Source of the DNA: JAMXLO01 sp963799415
GTDB taxonomy: Bacteria; Pseudomonadota; Alphaproteobacteria; Acetobacterales; Acetobacteraceae
NCBI GenBank assembly: GCA_963799415.1
Contig: CAWCXI010000013.1
Location: 1 to 64,000 of the forward strand
Length of the DNA: 64,000 nt
Reading direction: 5' to 3'
The translations under genes were made by a program, and so were the position numbers. Position 1 is the stretch's first letter. Each line of letters begins with the position of its first letter. Below the pieces are notes generated by a model. It did not search any database, was not told where the DNA came from, and saw nothing but the letters and a program-made list of their open reading frames with translations. Shown here one piece after another: positions 1 to 9,473 of this stretch.

Positions 1-616
1 GAGCTGGCGTCGGAAACGCTCGAGGCTGCACCGGCCGACATCCATTACGCCGCGGGCGGCTTCGTCGTTGTCGGTACCGATCGCCGGGTCGGCCTGGACG
101 AGTTGGCAAGGCTGCATCCCGGTCGGCTCGACACCACCGTGGCCTTTCCGGCACCCAAGGCCTTTCCATCCGGCGCCCACGTCGCCGAAGTGGAGATCGA
201 CCCGGGAGACCGGCACCACCGAAATCGTCAGCTACGTATCGATCGACGACTGCGGCGTGGTGTTGAACGAAACCCTGCTGGCCGGACAGATCCTGGGTGG
301 CCTAATGCAAGGCCTCGGGCAGGTTTTCGGCGAACTTTGCGTTTACGACGAGGACGGCCAGATCGTGACGGCCAGCTTCATGGACTACCCCATGCCGCAC
401 GCCGATCTGCTCCCGCAGGTCACGATCAAGACCGTCCTGGTCCCGTCGCCGACCAACCCGCTCGGCGTGAAGGGCGTCGGCGAGGCGGGCACGGTAGGCT
501 CGCTGTCGACGGCGATGAACGCCGTGATGGACGCGCTGCGGCCCAAGGGTGTTGCGCACCTGGACATGCCCGCGTCCGCCCAGCGCGTGTGGCAGGCCTT
601 GCAGAAGGCGCGGTAG
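1..616 (+). CDS. Xanthine dehydrogenase-family molybdopterin-binding subunit, C-terminal part, frameshifted
   Basis: This is the 3' end of a gene that begins before the window. The encoded tail resembles the large molybdopterin-binding subunit of the xanthine dehydrogenase / CO dehydrogenase (CoxL) family. The visible landmarks are EIVSYVSIDDCGVVLNE, GGLMQGLGQV, MDYPMPHADLLP and GVKGVGEAGTVG, in the usual order for this domain. Reading from base 1 is open in frame 1 through about position 200, then the homologous reading continues in frame 2. One extra G in the run at 204-206 explains the shift. The stop is TAG at 614-616. The substrate cannot be told from this fragment. The shift could be a sequencing error. 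Confidence 0.8.
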   Translation, partial: SWRRKRSRLHRPTSITPRAASSLSVPIAGSAWTSWQGCIPVGSTPPWPFRHPRPFHPAPTSPKWRSTRETGTTEIVSYVSIDDCGVVLNETLLAGQILGGLMQGLGQVFGELCVYDEDGQIVTASFMDYPMPHADLLPQVTIKTVLVPSPTNPLGVKGVGEAGTVGSLSTAMNAVMDALRPKGVAHLDMPASAQRVWQALQKAR

Positions 617-639
617 CCCGCAGCCACCTATTGAAACGA

Positions 640-714
640 TGGTGGGTGCGACTGGGATTGAACCAGTGACCCCCGCCGTGTGAAGACGGTGCTCTGCCGC
701 TGAGCTACGCACCC
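640..714 (-). tRNA. tRNA-Val(CAC)
   Basis: The reverse complement folds into a complete cloverleaf. The acceptor stem is GGGTGCG/CGCACCC, the D stem GCTC/GAGC, the anticodon stem CCGTC/GGCGG with loop TTCACAC (anticodon CAC), and the T arm ACTGG-TTCAATC-CCAGT. The discriminator is A and the CCA end is encoded (640-642). It reads GUG valine codons. It lies between the oxidase fragment and the DUF3108 gene with no neighbouring tRNA. Confidence 0.95.
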
Positions 715-785
715 ATCGTGCCCTGAAATAGGCGGCGCCGCTTTTTGGTGTCAAGCTGCGTTGTTCTGCGCTTGTTTTCAGTCTG

Positions 786-1595
786 GTGCGGCGCAACATG
801 CCAACCATGCGCCCTATGGCCGTCACCGCATTCGGGTTGGCATGCCTCGCAACCACCGCAGCGCAGGCGCAGGTCGCGCAGGTCCAGCTCGGCTACGACA
901 CCTATGCCGCCGGCATCGAAGTGATGCAGATGCAGGCATATTTCGGCCTCGGCCCGTGGAATTACCACATCGACATCAACTACCACACGACCGGCTTGGT
1001 CGGCCTGTTCTACCGTGGCCACCAGATCAACAGCGTGCATGGCACCTGGCACGACGACGAGGCAACGCCGGAGAAGTTCTCCGGCGATGGCGCCTGGCGC
1101 GGACACGAACGCCGAACCGTCATTGCCTATGATCATGGCGTGCCGCAGGTCAGAGAGCTCCAGCCGCCGCAGGAGACCGAGCGCGAGCCGGTGCCGCCGG
1201 AGATGCAGCATCAAACCATGGATACACTGAGCGCCCTGGCCCAGCTCATGCGTCGGGTCGAGAAAAACCACACCTGTGAGACCGAAGTGCATACCTACGA
1301 CGGCCGGCGCGTGCTGGATGTCGTCGCGCACACCGGCGGCCCCGAGCGCCTGGACCCGACCAGCCGTTCCAGCTTCAGCGGCCCGACGCTGCGCTGCGAC
1401 TTCGAGGGCCGCGAGCTCGCCGGCTTCCTGCTGGGCGAGGACGACGCGGAGCACCGCAGTCCGCTGCGCGGGTCCGCCTGGCTGGCACCTGTTCTTCCCG
1501 GCGGACCGCCGCTACCGGTGCGGATCGCGTTCCAGACACGCTGGTTCGGCTGGGCGACCATGTATCTGACCGCCGCGTCCGAGCGGCCGGAATAG
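786..1595 (+). CDS. DUF3108 domain-containing secreted protein
   Basis: The product is about 269 residues with an N-terminal signal peptide (hydrophobic stretch AVTAFGLACLATTAAQA followed by Q). The mature part resembles DUF3108 proteins, predicted periplasmic beta-rich proteins of unknown function. Landmarks are LGYDTYAAGIEVMQM near the N-terminus, TLSALAQLM in the middle and PLPVRIAFQTRWFG near the end. The start is uncertain: GTG at 786 and ATG at 798 or 807 are all in frame, and none has a strong ribosome binding site. The gene runs toward gph on the opposite strand, with stop codons two bases apart, so the two are convergent. Confidence 0.75.
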   Translation: MRRNMPTMRPMAVTAFGLACLATTAAQAQVAQVQLGYDTYAAGIEVMQMQAYFGLGPWNYHIDINYHTTGLVGLFYRGHQINSVHGTWHDDEATPEKFSGDGAWRGHERRTVIAYDHGVPQVRELQPPQETEREPVPPEMQHQTMDTLSALAQLMRRVEKNHTCETEVHTYDGRRVLDVVAHTGGPERLDPTSRSSFSGPTLRCDFEGRELAGFLLGEDDAEHRSPLRGSAWLAPVLPGGPPLPVRIAFQTRWFGWATMYLTAASERPE

Positions 1596-1597
1596 GA

Positions 1598-2248
1598 TCA
1601 CGCCGTCAGCCGCCTCGCGACGGCAGTCAGTTCGCCGAAATCCCGTGCCACCGCGTCGGCTCCCTCAGCCATTGCCAGCGGCCCGTAGCCCCAGGCCGCG
1701 AAGATGCACGGCACACCGGCACCGCGAGCGGCGGCCACATCGTTGGCGTGATCGCCCGCCATCACCGCGTATGCCGGTTCGCCGGCCGCTGCCTCCAGCG
1801 TGGCCAGCAGATGCGCCGGATCGGGCTTGCGCACCGAAAAACTGTCGCCCCCTCCAACTGCCGCGAACAGCGGAGCGAGCCCCAGCGCCGTCAGCAAAGC
1901 ACGCGCCGCCTTCTCCGGCTTGTTGGTGCAGACCGCCAGCTTCCAGCCCTCGCATGCCAGAGTGTGCAGACCGTCGGCCACCCCGGGATACGGCCGTGTC
2001 TCCACCGCGGCATGCAGCAGATAGTCGGCCGAGAACTCGGCCACCGCGCCTGCGTCCGGCGGCCGGCCCCGGGCGGCAAAGGCCCGCTCGACCAGCCGCG
2101 CCACGCCGTCGCCCACCATCAGTGCCGTCTCCGGATGGGAAAACCCGGCCAGTCCGCGCGCCTGCATCAGCCTATTCAGCGCCGATGCAAGGTCCGGCAC
2201 CGAGTTCACCAGCGTGCCGTCGAGATCGAGCAGCAGGGTGCGGATCAC
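1598..2248 (-). CDS. gph: Phosphoglycolate phosphatase (HAD family)
   Basis: This encodes a 216-residue HAD-superfamily phosphatase that removes phosphate from 2-phosphoglycolate, a product of DNA repair or photorespiration. Motif I is LLLDLDGTLVNS at the N-terminus. Motif II is CTNKPEKAA, the motif III lysine is in VRKPDP, and motif IV is MAGDHANDVAAA. The start is taken as GTG at 2248, which has GGAG about ten bases upstream. A longer in-frame extension to 2458 has no family match and overlaps glmU on the other strand. The gene is divergent from glmU, with about 105 bp between the two starts. A related HAD phosphatase with another substrate is possible. Confidence 0.88.
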   Translation of the reverse strand: MIRTLLLDLDGTLVNSVPDLASALNRLMQARGLAGFSHPETALMVGDGVARLVERAFAARGRPPDAGAVAEFSADYLLHAAVETRPYPGVADGLHTLACEGWKLAVCTNKPEKAARALLTALGLAPLFAAVGGGDSFSVRKPDPAHLLATLEAAAGEPAYAVMAGDHANDVAAARGAGVPCIFAAWGYGPLAMAEGADAVARDFGELTAVARRLTA

Positions 2249-2353
2249 GCCGTTGCACTCCGAAATGGGATTTGAACCATCAGGATAGAGACAAGCTTTG
2301 ACAAGGCGTAGCCTCAGGCGGCAAAAAGAACGGCAGAGTAACGAGGGATAGTG

Positions 2354-3673
2354 ATGACACGCACGGCGGTGATTCTGGCCGCGGGTATCGGTACACGCAT
2401 GAAGTCCGAGCTGCCCAAGCCGCTGCACAAGATCGCCGGTCGCTCCATGCTGCGCCATTTGATATCGAATTGCGAACTAGTATTCGACCGTATCGTTGTG
2501 GTGATTGGTCCGGAGATGGACGCACTCCGGCGGGAGGCCACCCCGCACACCTGCGTCGTGCAGCAGAAGCGCCTCGGGACCGCGCACGCTGCCCTGGTCA
2601 CCGCACCGCATTTCGGTGACGGCGAGGTGGCGGTCCTGTACGCGGACAATCCACTTATTCGCCCGGAGACGTTGCGCCACCTGCTGGACCGCCGCGCAGC
2701 CGGCGACGCGGCGTTGGCATTGCTCGCTTTTCGCCCAACCGATGCCGCCCGCTACGGCCGCGTGATCGCCCGCGGCGGATACGTTGAGCGGATTGTCGAA
2801 TGGATCGACGCGGCGGAAACCGAGCGCGCCGAGACACTTTGCAACGCCGGTGTGCTCTGCGCCACCGCTACAGACATGGCGCGCTGGCTGCGCGAGGTTC
2901 GCGCCGACAATGCCAAGGGCGAATACTACCTCACCGATGTCGTCGCACTGGCGCACGCCGAGGGCCGTCGCATCGCGGCAGTGGAAGCATCGCCCAACGA
3001 ACTCTCCGGCATCAATTCGCGCAGCGAGCTCGCGGCCGCCGAGGCGGCAGTGCAGTCACGGCTGCGAGTCGCCGCAATGGATGCCGGGGTTACCATGATC
3101 GATCCAGGCTCCGTGTTCCTGTGCGCCGACACCGAACTGGCCTCGGATGTGACGATAGAACCCAACGTGGTGTTCGGCCCGGGCGTCAAGGTCGCATCCG
3201 GCGCGCTTATCCGGTCGTTCAGTCACCTGGAAGGCTGCATCGTCGGACCGAGCTGCGTCGTCGGTCCATATGCCAGGCTGCGGCCCGGCGCGGACCTCGC
3301 CGAGCAGGTGCACGTCGGCAACTTCGTCGAGGTGAAGGCCGCCAAACTCGGCGCCGGCGCCAAGGCCAACCACCTCACCTATCTCGGCGACGCGGACATC
3401 GGCGAAGCAACCAACATCGGCGCCGGCACCATCACCTGCAACTACGACGGCTACAACAAGCATCGCACGACGATCGGCGCACGCGCCTTCATCGGCTCCG
3501 ACACCGCGCTGGTGGCGCCGGTGACGGTTGGCGATGGCGCCATCGTAGCAGCCGGCAGCGTGATCACCGAGGACGTTCCATCCGACGCGCTGGCGGTCGC
3601 GCGCGGGCGGCAAGAGAACAAGCACGGCCGCGCCCGGCTCCTGCGCGAGAAACTGCTAGGAAAGCGGCGTTAG
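2354..3673 (+). CDS. glmU: Bifunctional UDP-GlcNAc pyrophosphorylase / glucosamine-1-phosphate N-acetyltransferase
   Basis: This enzyme acetylates glucosamine-1-phosphate and then couples it to UTP, giving UDP-GlcNAc for peptidoglycan and lipid A. The N-terminal nucleotidyltransferase domain starts with LAAGIGTRMKS, and NAGVLCA and GEYYLTDVVALA follow. The C-terminal left-handed beta-helix carries VGNFVEVKAAKLG, NHLTYLGDADIG and GAGTITCNYDGYNKHRT. The length of 439 residues is usual for alphaproteobacteria. ATG 2354 is preferred over GTG 2351 because GAGGG lies six bases before it. glmS starts on the base after its stop codon, so the two consecutive steps of the pathway are almost certainly co-transcribed. 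Confidence 0.95.
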   Translation: MTRTAVILAAGIGTRMKSELPKPLHKIAGRSMLRHLISNCELVFDRIVVVIGPEMDALRREATPHTCVVQQKRLGTAHAALVTAPHFGDGEVAVLYADNPLIRPETLRHLLDRRAAGDAALALLAFRPTDAARYGRVIARGGYVERIVEWIDAAETERAETLCNAGVLCATATDMARWLREVRADNAKGEYYLTDVVALAHAEGRRIAAVEASPNELSGINSRSELAAAEAAVQSRLRVAAMDAGVTMIDPGSVFLCADTELASDVTIEPNVVFGPGVKVASGALIRSFSHLEGCIVGPSCVVGPYARLRPGADLAEQVHVGNFVEVKAAKLGAGAKANHLTYLGDADIGEATNIGAGTITCNYDGYNKHRTTIGARAFIGSDTALVAPVTVGDGAIVAAGSVITEDVPSDALAVARGRQENKHGRARLLREKLLGKRR

Positions 3674-5497
3674 ATGTGCGGCATTGTAGGCATTATCGGC
3701 TCGAGACAGGCGGCCCCAATGATCCTCGATTCATTGCGCCGACTGGAATACCGCGGCTATGACAGCGCCGGCATAGCCACCCTGGTCAACGGCCATATCG
3801 AACGCCGCCGCGCCGAGGGCAAGCTAGGCAAGCTTGCCGCGGCGCTGGAACACACGCCGCTCGGCGGAACCACCGGTATCGGCCACACGCGCTGGGCAAC
3901 GCACGGCGCGCCAACCGAGAACAACGCCCATCCGCATGGCACCTCTCGCGTATCGGTGGTGCACAACGGCATCATCGAGAACCACGCGGAACTGCGCGCT
4001 GAACTCGAAGCCGCGGGGCAGGTGTTCACCACCGAGACCGATACCGAGACCGTGGCGCAGTTGGTCGATCTGAACTTGCAGCGCGGCATGAGCCCCGTCG
4101 CAGCGGCCGGCGCCGCGTTCCGTCGCCTGGAAGGCGCCTATGCGCTGGCGATGATCTTCTCCGGCCATCCCGAGCTCATCGTCGGGGCACAGCACGGCGC
4201 GCCGCTCGCAGTTGGCTTCGGCGAAAACGAGATGTTCGTCGGGTCTGACGGCCTGGCACTGGCGCCGCTGACGCAGCACATCGCCTACCTCAGCGATGGT
4301 GACTGGACCGTGATTGACCGCAAAGGCGCGCGGTTCTTCGACATGAGCGGCGCCGAAGTGCAGCGCGAAGTGAAGCTGACGCGGCTCACCGGTGCGGCAA
4401 TCGGCAAGGGCAATTTCCGCCACTTCATGGAAAAGGAGCTGCACGAGCACCCCGCGGTGATCGGCGACACCCTGCATCGCATGGTGAATCCCGCGACGCG
4501 CGCGGTCGCATTGCCCCCGCTGCCATTCGACTTTGCGACGCTCCCGCGCATCACGATCAGTGCGTGCGGCAGTGCATTCTATGCCGGGCTGGTTGCGCGT
4601 TGGTGGTTCGAGGCGATCGCGCGCATACCGACAGACGCCGATGTGGCAAGCGAATTCCGCTATCGTACTCCACCGCTGCCAAAGGGTGGGCTCGGCCTGC
4701 TCGTGTCCCAGTCGGGCGAGACTGCCGACACCTTGGCAGCGCTGCGCTACATGCACGAACAGGGACAGCACGTGCTGTCGGTGCTGAACGTGCCGGAAAG
4801 CAGCATGTCGCGCGAGAGCGATGCGGTGCTGGAGACGGTGGCAGGGCCGGAAATCGGCGTTGCCAGCACCAAAGCGTTCACCGCGCAGCTCGCTGCGATG
4901 GCGTGCCTCGCACTCGGTGCGGCGCGCGCGCGCAATGCGATCAGCGCGAAGGAGGAAGCGGCGATGACCACCGCGTTGCTAGAAGTGCCGAGTCGCACGG
5001 CCGAAGTGCTCGACAAGCATGACGAGATCAAGGCGCTGGCGCATCGCATCGCACAGGCGCGCGACGTGCTCTACCTCGGACGCGGCAACTGTTTCCCCAT
5101 CGCGCTGGAAGGTGCGCTGAAGCTGAAGGAGATAAGTTACATCCACGCCGAGGGATATGCAGCCGGCGAGATGAAGCACGGCCCGATCGCGCTGATCGAC
5201 AAGGACGTGCCGGTGGTCTCCATCGTGCCGTCAGGCCCGCTGTTCGAGAAGACCGCATCGAACCTCCAGGAGGCCGCCGCGCGCGGTGGGCAGATCATCG
5301 TGTTCAGCGACGCGGCCGGCGCCGCCAAGCTCCGCGGGATCGCAGTAGAGACGATCGTGCTACCGGCAGTGGATCCATTCGTCGCGCCGATTCTTTATGC
5401 GGTCCCCGTGCAGTTGCTGGCCTATCACGTCGCCGTACTGAAGGGCACCGACGTCGACCAGCCCCGCAACCTCGCAAAGTCCGTTACAGTAGAATAG
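3674..5497 (+). CDS. glmS: Glutamine-fructose-6-phosphate aminotransferase (isomerizing)
   Basis: This makes glucosamine-6-phosphate from fructose-6-phosphate and glutamine, the first committed step toward UDP-GlcNAc. The N-terminal class II glutaminase begins MCGIVGIIG with catalytic Cys2, followed by LEYRGYDSAGIA, HTRWATHGAPTENNAHPH and VVHNGIIENH. Two SIS sugar-isomerase domains follow, with ISACGSAFYAGLVARWW, SQSGETADTLAALR and HAEGYAAGEMKHGPIALID. The C-terminal DQPRNLAKSVTVE is the family signature. It is full length at 607 residues. Its ATG directly abuts the glmU stop codon. No glmS ribozyme is possible in this arrangement and none is seen. Confidence 0.97.
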   Translation: MCGIVGIIGSRQAAPMILDSLRRLEYRGYDSAGIATLVNGHIERRRAEGKLGKLAAALEHTPLGGTTGIGHTRWATHGAPTENNAHPHGTSRVSVVHNGIIENHAELRAELEAAGQVFTTETDTETVAQLVDLNLQRGMSPVAAAGAAFRRLEGAYALAMIFSGHPELIVGAQHGAPLAVGFGENEMFVGSDGLALAPLTQHIAYLSDGDWTVIDRKGARFFDMSGAEVQREVKLTRLTGAAIGKGNFRHFMEKELHEHPAVIGDTLHRMVNPATRAVALPPLPFDFATLPRITISACGSAFYAGLVARWWFEAIARIPTDADVASEFRYRTPPLPKGGLGLLVSQSGETADTLAALRYMHEQGQHVLSVLNVPESSMSRESDAVLETVAGPEIGVASTKAFTAQLAAMACLALGAARARNAISAKEEAAMTTALLEVPSRTAEVLDKHDEIKALAHRIAQARDVLYLGRGNCFPIALEGALKLKEISYIHAEGYAAGEMKHGPIALIDKDVPVVSIVPSGPLFEKTASNLQEAAARGGQIIVFSDAAGAAKLRGIAVETIVLPAVDPFVAPILYAVPVQLLAYHVAVLKGTDVDQPRNLAKSVTVE

Positions 5498-5510
5498 GCA
5501 CCGAATCTCT

Positions 5511-5530
5511 CCCTCCCCCCGCGGGAGGGG
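5511..5530. repeat. GC-rich intergenic palindrome (family A)
   Basis: The palindrome CCCTCCCCCCGCGGGAGGGG sits in the 35-bp gap between the convergent ends of glmS and the PhzF gene. Related copies lie at 7976-8014, 12247-12285 and 62255-62292. It may also act as a bidirectional terminator, although no T-run follows. Confidence 0.7.
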
Positions 5531-5532
5531 CG

Positions 5533-6438
5533 CTACAGTTCCACAGTCCCCCGCAGCACCGGCACGCAGCTCCCCTCGACCGTCGCCAGTACCGGCCCCT
5601 CCGCCGTCTTGCGCGCCGACGCGATGATCGTACTGGGCCGCCCCATCTCAGCACCCTGCAAAATCTCGTAGGCCAGGTCTGCATTCTCGCCCGGCGCCAG
5701 CGACGTCAGCAGCGCTGCAAGTGCGGCATTGGCACTACCAGTCGCCGGGTCCTCCATAATACCCCCCAACGGCGCGAACATGCGCGCGGTCAGGCGCGTC
5801 GCATCGCCATCCCGCCGCGCATAGAGCAGCAGCGAAAACCGCGTCGCGACCTCAGGAAACCTTTCGGCAGCCGCGCGGAACCCACCAATATCCGGACTGG
5901 CGCGCGACAACGCCGCCACACTCGCGACCTCGGCAATGACGAACGGCGTGCCCACCGAGGCGACCAGCGGCGTATGGGCGTTTGTAGCGATATCCGAGTC
6001 CGCCAGACCCGCGCACGCCGCGACGACCTCCTCGGGAATCTCGATGTCGATGGACAGCGCACGCGGCGCCGAAATGCGCGCGCCGACAATCGTGCGGCCC
6101 GAACGTAGCACATGCACGCGCACCAGCCCGGCAAGTTCCTCGAACACATAGTGCTCGGGCGGATTGTCATCGCGCTGCGCCAGCACGTAGCCCGTGCCCA
6201 CATTCGGATGACCGGCAAACGGCAGCTCGGCACGCGGCGTGAAAATACGCACCTTCGCATGGTGCTGGGGATTGTCAGGCGGCAGAACGAACGACGTCTC
6301 CGACAGATTGAACTCCAGCGCCAGCGCCTGCATCTGCTCGTCTGTCAGCCCACGCGCGTCCAGAAATACCGCGAGCGGGTTGCCGCCAAAGCGTCGGTCG
6401 GTGAACACATCGACGGTGACGAATTCATAGGCCGGCAT
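5533..6438 (-). CDS. PhzF-family isomerase
   Basis: The 301-residue product belongs to the PhzF / diaminopimelate-epimerase-fold family of cofactor-independent isomerases. Visible signatures are VDVFTDRRFGGNPLAVFLDA at the N-terminus, NLSETSFVLPP with the conserved Glu, FTPRAELPFAGHPNVG, and EDPATGSANAALAA in the second half. The start is set at the ATG giving MPAYEFVTVDVF; the longer form to 6462 only adds a weak tail. The metabolic substrate is unknown, as for most of the family. No phenazine genes are nearby, so a phenazine role is not supported. It is convergent with glmS. Confidence 0.88.
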   Translation of the reverse strand: MPAYEFVTVDVFTDRRFGGNPLAVFLDARGLTDEQMQALALEFNLSETSFVLPPDNPQHHAKVRIFTPRAELPFAGHPNVGTGYVLAQRDDNPPEHYVFEELAGLVRVHVLRSGRTIVGARISAPRALSIDIEIPEEVVAACAGLADSDIATNAHTPLVASVGTPFVIAEVASVAALSRASPDIGGFRAAAERFPEVATRFSLLLYARRDGDATRLTARMFAPLGGIMEDPATGSANAALAALLTSLAPGENADLAYEILQGAEMGRPSTIIASARKTAEGPVLATVEGSCVPVLRGTVEL

Positions 6439-6458
6439 GGCGAACCTCGCTGCTGCGT

Positions 6459-6824
6459 TCACTCATCGTCATCATCGACATCAATGCGCCGCGGATCGAG
6501 CGCACGCCAGTCGCGATCCTCGGAACCAGCCGGATTGTCGACGAAATCGCCCAGCTCCGTCGCGCTGCGCCAACCGGCCTCGGCGGCATCCATCACCTCT
6601 GCATCCTCGCCGAAGGCGAACCACGCCTCCAGCACCTCCTTCGCATTCATGCCGGACAGACGGCACCGTTCCAACGAATCACGCACATAGCGGCGCGCGA
6701 AGGCATTGGCCTGCATCAGGGTCTCGAAGCCGCCGATCTCCTCAACGATGTTGTCCTGCGCGCCACCTGACAGATCCAGGATGCGCACGCGCCAGCCACC
6801 ATCAGGGGCGAACATGTCGCTCAT
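6459..6824 (-). CDS. Conserved hypothetical acidic protein
   Basis: The 121-residue product has a strongly acidic tail (IDVDDDDE) and no signal peptide or membrane segment. I recognise no domain. Its start overlaps the stop of the nicotinate phosphoribosyltransferase gene upstream by the ATGA pattern (6821-6824), so it is very likely translationally coupled to it. That position is the only functional hint. The gap to the PhzF gene is about 20 bp, which allows an operon of three. Confidence 0.65.
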   Translation of the reverse strand: MSDMFAPDGGWRVRILDLSGGAQDNIVEEIGGFETLMQANAFARRYVRDSLERCRLSGMNAKEVLEAWFAFGEDAEVMDAAEAGWRSATELGDFVDNPAGSEDRDWRALDPRRIDVDDDDE

Positions 6825-7964
6825 GTGACCGATCCCCCCGCCGGCTTGCGCGCGCCGTTCTTCCGCAACAGGAATTCCCGCCCCACCTTCACCAGCGGCA
6901 CGCCGTCATACTCCACGATATCAGCGGTGGCGTAGGTCTCGTGCCAGGCTTCAGGAATGAAGCTGCCGGTGCCCACAACGTCGATCGGTGCCTTGGCATC
7001 CGCCATGACCCGACATTTGTCCACACCAAAGCCGGAAGAGGCGACGATGCGCACGCGCGTATAGCCGGCTGCGTCCAATGCCTCGCGCATCCGCCAGATC
7101 GCGGCAGCGGAAACGCCAGTGCCAACCAGGTATCGCAGTTCCGTCTCGCTGCGATACCGCCTGATCGCACCAGGGGAATTTCGTTCCAGTACGGCATAGC
7201 TCACCGCCGGATCGAGTCCCTCCATGAAGCGCCCGCCATGCGTGTCCAACCGGAACGACAGCCGCCCCTCACCGGCGAGATCAGGAAACCGCGCGCATAC
7301 CGCGAGCGCATCGGTGATCTCGCGGCCAAAGTAATCCGCCAGCACGGTCATCGGCTCGTCCGGAAAAGTCTCGCGGAACATCTCCGCCGCGCGCAGCGTC
7401 GAGCCGGCATAGCCGATCAGCGAATGCGGCATCGTCCCGAAACCGCGCGGCGTGCCGAACCAGTGCGCCGTTCCATCATTGGCGTTGCCGATAAAGCCTT
7501 TGGCACCTTCCCGCTTCGCCGCCTCGCTGCCAACCGAGGCTGCGTAGGCCATCATGTCCTGCATCTCAGCGCCGGCGCAGTGCCGCGCCTCCATCGCCAT
7601 GAACGCCGCGTTCGGCAACGCGAGACACATCTGATAGGCATTGTGTGCCGCGACCGACGCAGGCCCAATCCTTTGCAGCAGAATCGTCTCCAGATCCGAT
7701 AACTGCACGAGGCTGCCGATGATATAGGCGAGCGGCTCACCGGCGCCGGCCCACGCACCCTCCGGATATTTCAACTCGACATCGATGCTGGTGCCGCGCG
7801 CGGCCGCAACCGCATTCAACCACTCGACCATCAGCCGCGGCGCCGAGATCACCGGACGACGCATGAACACCGCGTAGGTCACCCGCTTGTCGCCAAACCG
7901 CGCAACGATGCGACGCGTCCGATTGAAGTAACTGTCGGTCCTCGCCGTAATATAGTCGTCGCAT
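6821..7964 (-). CDS. pncB: Nicotinate phosphoribosyltransferase, frameshift near start
   Basis: This enzyme joins nicotinate to PRPP in the salvage branch of NAD synthesis. The protein contains TDSYFNRTRRIVARFGD near the N-terminus, GFIGNANDGTAHWFGTPRGFGTMPHS, FRLDTHGGR and a C-terminal ASSGFGVDKCRVMADA, matching this family. An open frame continues upstream to 8026, but it passes through a GC-rich palindromic repeat and its N-terminus looks artificial. An ATG at 7964 has GGGGGAG about ten bases before it. It would join the conserved frame as MDDYITARTDSYF if one extra base near 7961 is removed. I prefer that start. Confidence 0.82.
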
Positions 7965-7975
7965 GTAGAACTTAC

Positions 7976-8014
7976 TCCCCCTCCCCCAGCGGGAGGGGGC
8001 CGGGGGGAGGGGGC
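7976..8014. repeat. GC-rich intergenic palindrome (family A, long copy)
   Basis: This double-palindromic repeat (C-rich arm, AGCGGGAGGGGG, then CCGGGGGGAGGGGG) lies between the DAHP synthase stop and the phosphoribosyltransferase start. It shares its structure with the copy at 12247-12285. It keeps a frame open, which makes the downstream gene look artificially long. Confidence 0.75.
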
Positions 8015-8026
8015 AGCACCCGCCAT

Positions 8027-9425
8027 CTACTGCGCCGCCACCTGCGTCTGTCCATTCGGCGCGCGCCGCTGCTTCAGCTCCTCGGCCACCAGAAACGCCA
8101 GCTCCAACGCCTGCCCTGCGTTCAGCCGCGGATCGCAGAACGTCTCATATCGCTCGGTCAGATCCGCCTCGGTCAACTGGTGCGCGCCACCAGTGCATTC
8201 GGTGACATTCTGCCCCGTCATCTCGACATGCACACCGCCCGCCCACGTGCCTTCCGCCGCATGGATGTCAAAAAAGCTGCGGACCTCCGACAGTATCTGA
8301 TCGAAGTTGCGCGTCTTCAGCTTGGCCACAGTCGATATCGTATTGCCGTGCATTGCATCGCACAGCCACACGACCTTGGCGCCCTCGCGCTCCACGGCAC
8401 GCAGCAGTGGCGGCAGCCGCGTCTCCACCTTGTCGTGGCCCATACGGCTGATCAGCGTGACCCGTCCCGGCTCGTTCGCCGGATTGAGCCGCTCCAGAAT
8501 GCGCAGCAGATCATCCGGCTCCTGTGTCGGTCCGACCTTCATGCCGAGTGGGTTCTTCACCCCACGCAGGAACTCGACATGCGCGCCATCGACCTGACGC
8601 GTGCGATCGCCAATCCATAGGAAATGCGCGCTGCACCCGTACCAATCGCCGGTCGTGGAATCAATCCGCGTCAGCGCCTGCTCATACGGCAGCAGCAACG
8701 CCTCGTGGCTCGTGTAGAAATCGGTCTCGCGCATGTCGCGCGTGGTGGTGCTGGTCATCCCACACGCCGCCATGAACGACAGCGTCTCGTCGATGCGATG
8801 CGCCAGGTCCTGGTAGCGCTCGGCCAGCGGCGAGCGTGCGGCAAAATCCAGATTCCAGCGATGCACTTCGCGCAGGTCGGCATAGCCGCCCGAGGCGAAG
8901 GCGCGCAGCAGAATTCAGCGTGCTCGCCGACTGGAAATAGCCGAACTCCATGCGCGCCGGATCAGGAATTCGTGCCTCGGCACTGAACTCAGGTCCATTG
9001 ACGATGTCACCGCGATACGACGGCAGCGTGACGTCGCCTTGCGTCTCGGTATCCGAAGAACGCGGCTTGGCAAATTGGCCGGCCACACGGCCGATCTTCA
9101 CCACCGGCAGCGACGCACCGAATGTCAGCACCACCGCCATCTGCAGCAGCACGCGGAACGTGTCGCGAATGATGTTGGCGGTGAAGTCGGAAAAACTTTC
9201 CGCGCAGTCGCCACCCTGCAGCACGAACGCCTTGCCCTCGGCCGCCGCCGCGAGATGCGCCGTCAGCCGCCGCGCCTCGCCGGCAAACACCAGCGGAGGA
9301 TAGCGTCCGATGCGCGCCTCCATCGCCGCCAGCTTCTCCGGATCAGGATAGGCCGGCACCTGCCGGATCGGGCAATCGCGCCAGGAATTAGGCGTCCATG
9401 TGCGGGCTGGCATGGTATCGGGCAT
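8027..9425 (-). CDS. 3-deoxy-7-phosphoheptulonate synthase, class II, frameshifted
   Basis: This is the first enzyme of the shikimate pathway, condensing phosphoenolpyruvate with erythrose-4-phosphate. The N-terminal part shows WRDCPIRQVPAYPD, GEARRLTAHLAAAAEGKAF and LQGGDCAESF. The C-terminal part shows CGMTSTTTRDMRETDFYTSH, LWIGDRTRQVDGAHVEFLRG, SRMGHDKVE and WLCDAMHGNT. These are hallmarks of the class II (plant-like) enzyme, together about 465 residues. The frame changes at about 8912, where GAATTC replaces an expected GAATC. Removing one T restores a continuous protein through YFQSASTLN. The phosphoribosyltransferase follows on the same strand. Confidence 0.9.
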
Positions 9426-9473
9426 GGCAGTTCTCTCCTCGGGCGCACTTATGTCGCCATTCTTGCGGAAAGG

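Noticed and set aside
2249..2458. A 70-residue N-terminal extension of gph
   Set aside because: It has no family similarity, overlaps the glmU start on the other strand, and the GTG at 2248 has a proper ribosome binding site.
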